Source: Leifsonia sp040686855 (GTDB taxonomy: Bacteria; Actinomycetota; Actinomycetes; Actinomycetales; Microbacteriaceae). From it: 64,000 nt of DNA. The stretch spans positions 992,001 through 1,056,000 of the forward strand of contig NZ_JBFBOG010000002.1 of NCBI RefSeq assembly GCF_040686855.1. Direction: 5' to 3'. Position numbers and translations under genes: made by a program. The notes under the pieces were generated by a model, which made no database searches, was not told the DNA's origin, and saw only the letters and a list, made by a program, of their open reading frames with translations. Shown in pieces: positions 59,447 to 64,000 of this stretch. The stretch's first letter is position 1. Every line of letters starts with the position of its first letter.

Positions 59447-60276
59447 AGCGCCTCCACGATCTGGGCGAGCAGGGCGCTGATCACCGGTTCGGCGGCGCGG
59501 CCGGCCTCGATGACCTCCTGGTGGCTCAGCGGGGTCTTCTGGATGCCCGCGGCGAGATTGGTCACGAGCGACATGCCCAGGATCTCCATGCCGGCCTGAC
59601 GCGCCGCGATCGCCTCGAGGGCGGTGGACATGCCGACGATGTGCCCGCCGATCGCCTTCGCCATCTGCACCTCGGCCGGCGTCTCGTAGTGCGGGCCGCG
59701 GAACTGCGTGTACACGCCCTCGTCGAGCGATGGGTCGATGGTGCGGGCGAGGTCGCGGAGCCGCTGCGAGTAGAGGTCGGTTAGGTCGATGAAGGTCGCG
59801 CCCTCCAGCGGGGAGTCGGCCGTCAGGTTGATGTGATCGCTGATGAGCACCGGGGTGCCGGGCTTCCAGTGGTCCTTGATGCCGCCCGCGCCGTTGGTGA
59901 GGACCATCGTGGTCGCTCCGGCCGCGGCCGCGGTGCGCACGCTGTGGACCACGCGGCGGACGCCGTGGTTCTCGTAGTAGTGGGTGCGCGCGCCGATGAC
60001 GAGGGCGTGCTTGCCGTTCGTCAGGCGGATCGAGCGCAGGGTGCCGACGTGTCCCTCCAGGGCGGGCTTGCTGAAGCCGATGATCTCGGTGGCCGGGACG
60101 GTCGCGACGGTCTCGCCGATCAGGTCCGCGGCCTTGCCCCAGCCGCTGCCCAGGGTGAGCGCGATGTCGTGGCGCTGCACGCCCGTCTTCTCGGCCAGCT
60201 GGGAGGCCGCTTCGCGCGCGATCTCGAAGGGGTCGGCCGCGGGGTCGTCGAGGGGGTTGGTGAAGGAATCCGACAT
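59443..60276 (-). CDS. punA: Purine-nucleoside phosphorylase (trimeric type)
   Basis: This 277-residue enzyme splits inosine and guanosine into base and ribose 1-phosphate. Family motifs are LTLGSGWGKAADLI (phosphate loop), GARTHYYENHGVRRVVHSVR (core THYYENHG), LTNGAGGI, YTQFRGPHYETPAEVQM (core GPHYETPAE) and VGMSTALEAIAARQAGM with the purine-side Glu/Met. ATG 60276 lies 7 nt after TAGAGT on the minus strand, so it may be leaderless. The mutase gene overlaps its stop. Confidence 0.94.
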   Translation of the reverse strand: MSDSFTNPLDDPAADPFEIAREAASQLAEKTGVQRHDIALTLGSGWGKAADLIGETVATVPATEIIGFSKPALEGHVGTLRSIRLTNGKHALVIGARTHYYENHGVRRVVHSVRTAAAAGATTMVLTNGAGGIKDHWKPGTPVLISDHINLTADSPLEGATFIDLTDLYSQRLRDLARTIDPSLDEGVYTQFRGPHYETPAEVQMAKAIGGHIVGMSTALEAIAARQAGMEILGMSLVTNLAAGIQKTPLSHQEVIEAGRAAEPVISALLAQIVEAL

Positions 60277-60361
60277 GCCCCCAACTCTACTGAGCCGCCG
60301 GTTGTCCACAGCGGCGGTCCCGGATGCGCATCGGTGCATCCCATGCGGAAGAATGGTGCCC

Positions 60362-61798
60362 ATGTCGTATGAATTCGAGCGCAAGCAGCGGCTCGCCGTG
60401 CTCGGCGGCGGTCCCGGCGGGTACGAGGCGGCGCTCGCGGGCGCCCAGCTGGGGGCCGACGTGACCATCGTGGAGCGCTCCGGGGTGGGCGGCTCGGCCG
60501 TCATCACGGACGTGGTGCCCTCGAAGAGCCTCATCGCGACGGCCGAGGCCACCAACTCCATCGGCGAGGCGACCGACCTCGGTGTGCAGTTCTTCTCGCG
60601 CGGCGAGACCGGCAAGCCGGTGCGTCCCGAGATCGCGGTCAACCTGGCGGCGGTGAACAAGCGGCTGGTCGGGCTCGCACGCCAGCAGTCGGAGGACATG
60701 CGGGCCGAGCTCGTGCGCTCCGGCGTCCGGATCGTGACCGGGGAGGGGCGCCTCGACGGCTCCGGCGCCGTGATCGTGTCCACGGGCAAGGGCGACTCGG
60801 GCACCGACTTCGACCGCGTCGAGGCCGACACGATCGTGGTCGCCGTGGGTGCGGCGCCGCGCGTCCTGCCGTCGGCGGTGCCGGACGGGGAGCGCATCCT
60901 CACCTGGACCCAGCTGTACGACCTGCAGACCGTGCCGTCGCACCTGATCGTCGTCGGTTCCGGTGTGACCGGTGCGGAGTTCGCATCCGCCTACAACGCA
61001 CTGGGTTCGAAGGTCACGCTCATCTCGTCGCGCGACCAGGTGCTGCCGGGCGAGGACGCGGACGCCGCAGCCGTCATCGAGAACGTCTTCCGCCGCAACG
61101 GCATGCAGGTGCTGTCGAAGTCGCGCGCCGAGTCGGTCGTCCGCACCGAGGACGGCGTGGTCGCCACGTTGACGGACGGGCGCACCATCGAGGGCTCGCA
61201 CTGCCTCATGGCGGTCGGCTCGGTGCCGAACACCGCCGGGATCGGCCTCGAGGAGGCGGGCGTGCAGGTGACGCCTTCCGGTCACATCCGGGTGAATCGG
61301 GTCGCGCGCACGTCCATCCCCAACATCTACGCGGCGGGCGACTGCTCCGACTCGCTGCCGCTCGCGTCCGTCGCCTCTATGCAGGGCCGCACCGCCGTGT
61401 TCCACGCGATGGGTGACGCCGTGAACCCGATCGAGCTGCGCAACGTCAGCTCCAACATCTTCACCCAGCCCGAGATCGCGACGGTCGGCTGGAGCCAGAA
61501 GCAGATCGAGGAGGGCATCGCGCAGGGCGACATCTACAAGCTGCCGCTGAAGTCCAACCCGCGGGCCAAGATGCTCGGCATCCGCGACGGCTTCGTGAAG
61601 CTGTTCGCGCGCACCGGGTCGGGCACCGTCATCGGCGGTGTGATCGTGGCGCCGCGCGCGTCCGAGCTGATCTTCCCGCTCGCGCTCGCCGTGGAGCAGC
61701 GGCTCACGGTCGACCAGGTCGCCCGGGCGTTCACGGTCTACCCGTCGCTGTCGGGGTCGATCACCGACGCCGCGCGGGCCATGCACATCGTGCTCTGA
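60362..61798 (+). CDS. lpdA: LpdA-like NAD(P)H-quinone/FAD oxidoreductase
   Basis: This 478-residue flavoprotein belongs to the pyridine nucleotide-disulfide reductase family: FAD loop VLGGGPGGYEAA (13-24), NAD(P) loop VVGSGVTGAEFASAY, and second FAD motif NIYAAGDCSD. The redox CxxxxC of true lipoamide dehydrogenases is missing; the position reads GVGGSAVITDVVPSKSL. The family His-Glu pair at the C-terminus is also not evident. This is the pattern of mycobacterial LpdA, an NAD(P)H quinone reductase. ATG 60362 follows a weak AAGAAT -10. It is divergent from punA. Confidence 0.88.
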   Translation: MSYEFERKQRLAVLGGGPGGYEAALAGAQLGADVTIVERSGVGGSAVITDVVPSKSLIATAEATNSIGEATDLGVQFFSRGETGKPVRPEIAVNLAAVNKRLVGLARQQSEDMRAELVRSGVRIVTGEGRLDGSGAVIVSTGKGDSGTDFDRVEADTIVVAVGAAPRVLPSAVPDGERILTWTQLYDLQTVPSHLIVVGSGVTGAEFASAYNALGSKVTLISSRDQVLPGEDADAAAVIENVFRRNGMQVLSKSRAESVVRTEDGVVATLTDGRTIEGSHCLMAVGSVPNTAGIGLEEAGVQVTPSGHIRVNRVARTSIPNIYAAGDCSDSLPLASVASMQGRTAVFHAMGDAVNPIELRNVSSNIFTQPEIATVGWSQKQIEEGIAQGDIYKLPLKSNPRAKMLGIRDGFVKLFARTGSGTVIGGVIVAPRASELIFPLALAVEQRLTVDQVARAFTVYPSLSGSITDAARAMHIVL

Positions 61799-61814
61799 CG
61801 GAAGGCATCGGGGG

Positions 61815-63620
61815 ATGGAGACCGCGCTCGTCATCGGCGTCCTCGCCGTCCTGACGATCGCGGCCGCCACCACCATCGGGCCGAAGTTCGGGGTGGCGTC
61901 GCCGCTCATCCTCGTGGTGGTCGGCATCCTGGTGAGCCTGCTGCCGTTCGTGCCGGCGCTGGTCATCCAGCCGGAGTGGGTGATCGCCGGCGTGCTGCCG
62001 CCGCTGCTGTACTCGGCGTCGGTGTCGATGCCGGCCATGACCTTCCGACGCGAGTTCGGGGCGATCGGCGGCCTGTCGGTCATCCTCGTCATCGTCAGCT
62101 CGGTCGTTCTGGGTCTCTTCTTCGCCTGGATCATTCCCGGCCTCGGTCTCGGCTGGGGCGTCGCGCTCGGGGCGATCGTCAGCCCGACGGACGCCGTGGC
62201 GACCGGCATCGTGAAACGCGCCGGCGTGTCCCCGCGCGTCGTCGCGATCCTGGAGGGCGAGAGCCTGCTGAACGACGCGACCGCGCTGGTGCTGTTGCGC
62301 GCGGCGGTCGCGGCGGCGGCCGTGGCGACCTTCACGGTGGGCGCGGTGACGCTGTCGTTCGTCTATTCGGTCGTGATCGCCGTCGCCTTCGGAGGCCTCG
62401 TCGGCTGGCTCAACCTGCTGGTGCGGGCCCGGGTCAAGGATGCGACGGTCAACACGGTGATCTCCTTCACCGTGCCGTTCCTCGCGTCCATCCCCGCAGA
62501 AGCGCTCGGTGCGTCGGGGCTGGTGGCCGCCGTGGTCGCGGGGCTCGTCACCGGCTTCCGTGCGCCGCGCGTCCTGTCGCCCGAGCACCGGTTGTCGGAC
62601 GCCCAGAACTGGCGGACGGTCGAGCTGATCCTCGAAGGCCTGATCTTCCTCACGATGGGTCTCGAGCTGTTCGGCATCCTGCAGAAGGTGCAGCAGGACC
62701 ATTCCGGCGTGGCGCCGGCGATCGGCATCGCAGCGATCGCCCTGGTGCTGACGATCGTGGTGCGCGCGGCCTTCGTCGCGCCGCTGCTGGCGCTGCTCGC
62801 ACGGCGCCACCGTCGCGGTCAGCGGATCCGGCCGCGGCTGGAGCAGATGCAGGAGCACCTGTCCGATCCGGAAGCGGTGCAGCGCGGGATCGCCCAGCGG
62901 ATCGCGCCGGCCGAGACGCCGGCGATCACCGCCGGCGACGGCGAGCGCGCCGCGCCGGTCGCGGATCTGACGCCGTTCACCGGCCCGGACCCGGCCCGGC
63001 CGGTCTCGCCGAAGCAGGCCGAGCGACGACGGCGGCGCCTCGCCCGCCGCGGTGTCCCGACCACCGAGAACCTGGCGCGGTTCGGCACGCGCGTGCGGCG
63101 GCTGATCGCGGACATCGAGTACTTCACCGGCGCCCCGCTCGGCTGGCGCGAGGGCGCGATCGTCGTGTGGGCCGGGATGCGCGGCGCCGTGACGGTCGCG
63201 GCCGCCCAGTCGCTTCCAGGCGATACCCCGGGCCGCTCCGTGCTCGTCCTCATCGCGTTCCTCATCGCAGCGGGGTCGCTTCTGCTCCAGGGCGGAACGC
63301 TGGGGCTCGTCCTGCGGCTGGTGAAGCCCGCCGCGGCGGACCCTGCGGCCGAGAAGGAGGAGCGGCGGCGGCTCATGGAGCTGCTGTACGAGGCGGGTAA
63401 GTCCGTTCCTCAGCCGACCACCCGGGAGCGGACACCGGAGGCCTTCGCGGAGCACAAGGCCGCGCGCCTCGCCCGGCTGCGCGCCCAGCGCGACGCCCTC
63501 CTCGACGCCCGCGACGACGGCACCTTCAGCGCCGACGTCCTCGCCGGCGCCCTCACCAACCTCGACGCCGACGAGATCAGCATCGACCTCAAGGGCGACC
63601 CCACCGAGGCCACCGGCTGA
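61815..63620 (+). CDS. Na+/H+ antiporter, CPA1 (NhaP) family
   Basis: This 601-residue membrane protein has the CPA1 core: GAIVSPTDAVATGIVK (119-134), VAILEGESLLNDATALVLL (143-161, with the ion-binding Asp region), and WAGMRGAVTVAAAQ (452-465). Ten to twelve helices span 5-330 and 445-510. Between them residues 331-444 form a long hydrophilic, Arg-rich cytoplasmic loop that most relatives lack. A charged tail of about 90 residues ends the protein. GACGGAAGG precedes ATG 61815, 16 bp after lpdA, so the two may share a transcript. Confidence 0.9.
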   Translation: METALVIGVLAVLTIAAATTIGPKFGVASPLILVVVGILVSLLPFVPALVIQPEWVIAGVLPPLLYSASVSMPAMTFRREFGAIGGLSVILVIVSSVVLGLFFAWIIPGLGLGWGVALGAIVSPTDAVATGIVKRAGVSPRVVAILEGESLLNDATALVLLRAAVAAAAVATFTVGAVTLSFVYSVVIAVAFGGLVGWLNLLVRARVKDATVNTVISFTVPFLASIPAEALGASGLVAAVVAGLVTGFRAPRVLSPEHRLSDAQNWRTVELILEGLIFLTMGLELFGILQKVQQDHSGVAPAIGIAAIALVLTIVVRAAFVAPLLALLARRHRRGQRIRPRLEQMQEHLSDPEAVQRGIAQRIAPAETPAITAGDGERAAPVADLTPFTGPDPARPVSPKQAERRRRRLARRGVPTTENLARFGTRVRRLIADIEYFTGAPLGWREGAIVVWAGMRGAVTVAAAQSLPGDTPGRSVLVLIAFLIAAGSLLLQGGTLGLVLRLVKPAAADPAAEKEERRRLMELLYEAGKSVPQPTTRERTPEAFAEHKAARLARLRAQRDALLDARDDGTFSADVLAGALTNLDADEISIDLKGDPTEATG

Positions 63621-63629
63621 GCCGCCGCC

Positions 63630-63643
63630 GCCGGCGTGCCGGC
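63630..63643 (+). terminator. Short hairpin after the antiporter gene
   Basis: GCCGG, CGTG, CCGGC forms a 5-bp stem 10 bp past the stop. Weak, and no T-run. Confidence 0.35.
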
Positions 63644-63660
63644 CCCTCTCGCTGCCGGGC

Positions 63661-63850
63661 GAAAACGGAGGACATCCGTCGGTCGCGGGCGACCGATCTC
63701 CTCCCATTTCCTACATCGCGCGGCGTGTCGACTCCGATCTCCTCCCTTTCCCCCTCCAAGCCGAAACGGAGGAGATCCGTGGCGAGGGCGTGGCAGTTCC
63801 CCTCCCTTTTTCTACATCGCGCGGCGTGTCGTGCTCGATCTCCTCCCTCC
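63661..63850. repeat. Tandem direct repeat, two copies with a 101-bp period
   Basis: ACGGAGGACATCCGT (63665-63679) recurs as ACGGAGGAGATCCGT (63766-63780), and CTACATCGCGCGGCGTGTCG (63711-63730) recurs exactly at 63812-63831, both 101 bp on. Each unit also carries GATCTCCTCCC, the inverse complement of GGAGGAGATC, so it can fold on itself. I see no gene in 63621-63941 on either strand that I would support. Confidence 0.75.
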
Positions 63851-63941
63851 CGAACGCGTCCACAGGCCGAAGCTGAGGCGACTTCTCCACAGATTCCGAG
63901 GTCGGCCCGGGCCACCGCGGGGGGCTCGCGACGATGGATTC

Positions 63942-64000
63942 ATGAACTGGAACGAACGACTCGAGCGCTGGGGAGGCGCAGCCTCAACGCGTCAGCTCCG
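63942..64000 (+). CDS. N-terminal start of a probable AbiEi-type antitoxin-like / DUF559 protein
   Basis: Nineteen codons are visible: ATG 63942 then NWNERLERWGGAASTRQLR, cut by the window end. The pattern of a short helix, Gly-Gly-Ala/Val and then TRxxL is that of the winged-helix AbiEi N-terminal domain common in actinobacterial DUF559 proteins. No strong ribosome site is visible; ATTC just before the ATG is uninformative. The call rests on a very short peptide. Confidence 0.45.
   Translation, partial: MNWNERLERWGGAASTRQL

Noticed and set aside
61761..63707. Minus-strand 648-codon open frame opposite nhaP
   Set aside because: Mirror of the antiporter gene, low-complexity and without a recognisable domain.

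Overview
This is a high-GC (roughly 70%) actinobacterial chromosome segment. The family complement suggests Microbacteriaceae (Leifsonia or Microbacterium relatives), though I cannot fix the genus. Supporting signs are GTP-dependent PEP carboxykinase beside a ScfR/RamB-type regulator, an LAxTG-type sorting signal, a BMP/Nup nucleoside importer operon, many GTG starts with 4-base ATGA/GTGA overlaps, and many promoters that place the transcript start on the start codon. I see no phage, transposase, CRISPR array, tRNA or rRNA. The region looks like core chromosome, densely coded, with short intergenic gaps that carry readable promoters and operators.

Layout. 1-4.1 kb: the end of a DUF2945 gene, an ECF sigma factor with a membrane PQQ-propeller partner, and a PBP4-type carboxypeptidase. 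4.1-7.7 kb: nicotinamidase, then an MMPL exporter and an alpha/beta hydrolase behind a strong palindromic operator. 7.8-11.8 kb: an Lrp regulator with semialdehyde dehydrogenase, thiolase and SDR (acid/acyl-CoA catabolism). 11.8-15.2 kb: divergent scfR and pckG. 15.2-20 kb: an ABC exporter divergent from a DrrA/B-type ABC-2 exporter. 20-24 kb: an MHS-type MFS permease, a DUF2269 membrane protein, and an ArsR-SRPBCC-RibD_C-VOC operon. 24-27.7 kb: ribD-ribE-ribBA-ribH on the minus strand under an FMN riboswitch. 27.8-29.6 kb: a sortase-anchored surface protein with a collagen-like stalk. 29.6-35 kb: a glycerol module (SorC-type regulator, glpD, glpF, glpK) with two copies of one operator. 35-39.5 kb: HAD phosphatase, GNAT, trpS, exonuclease III and a BrkB-type protein. 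39.6-43 kb: sdhCDAB. 43-47 kb: a small unknown protein, mannose-1-phosphate guanylyltransferase divergent from a GT4 mannosyltransferase, and CorA. 47-56.2 kb: the nucleoside uptake and salvage operon (BMP lipoprotein, ABC ATPase, two permeases, cdd, deoA, add) followed by PTS IIA and IIB without a IIC. 56.2-57.7 kb: an ArsR regulator divergent from an MFS exporter. 57.7-60.3 kb: punA and a PGM2-like mutase. 60.4-63.6 kb: an LpdA-like flavoprotein and an NhaP antiporter. 63.6-64 kb: a tandem 101-bp repeat and the start of an AbiEi-like gene.

How the genes fit together. Nucleosides enter through the BMP/ABC system and are deaminated and phosphorolysed (cdd, deoA, add, punA); the mutase can pass ribose-1-phosphate to the pentose pathway. 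Glycerol enters through GlpF, is phosphorylated by GlpK and oxidised by GlpD. SDH and PEPCK link the TCA cycle to gluconeogenesis. No gene cluster here looks like a wholly new system. The most interesting signals are regulatory and structural: leaderless promoters with a fixed 6-nt spacer, several unassigned operators, very long hairpins between convergent genes, the orphan PTS pair in a nucleoside operon, and the collagen-like surface protein.
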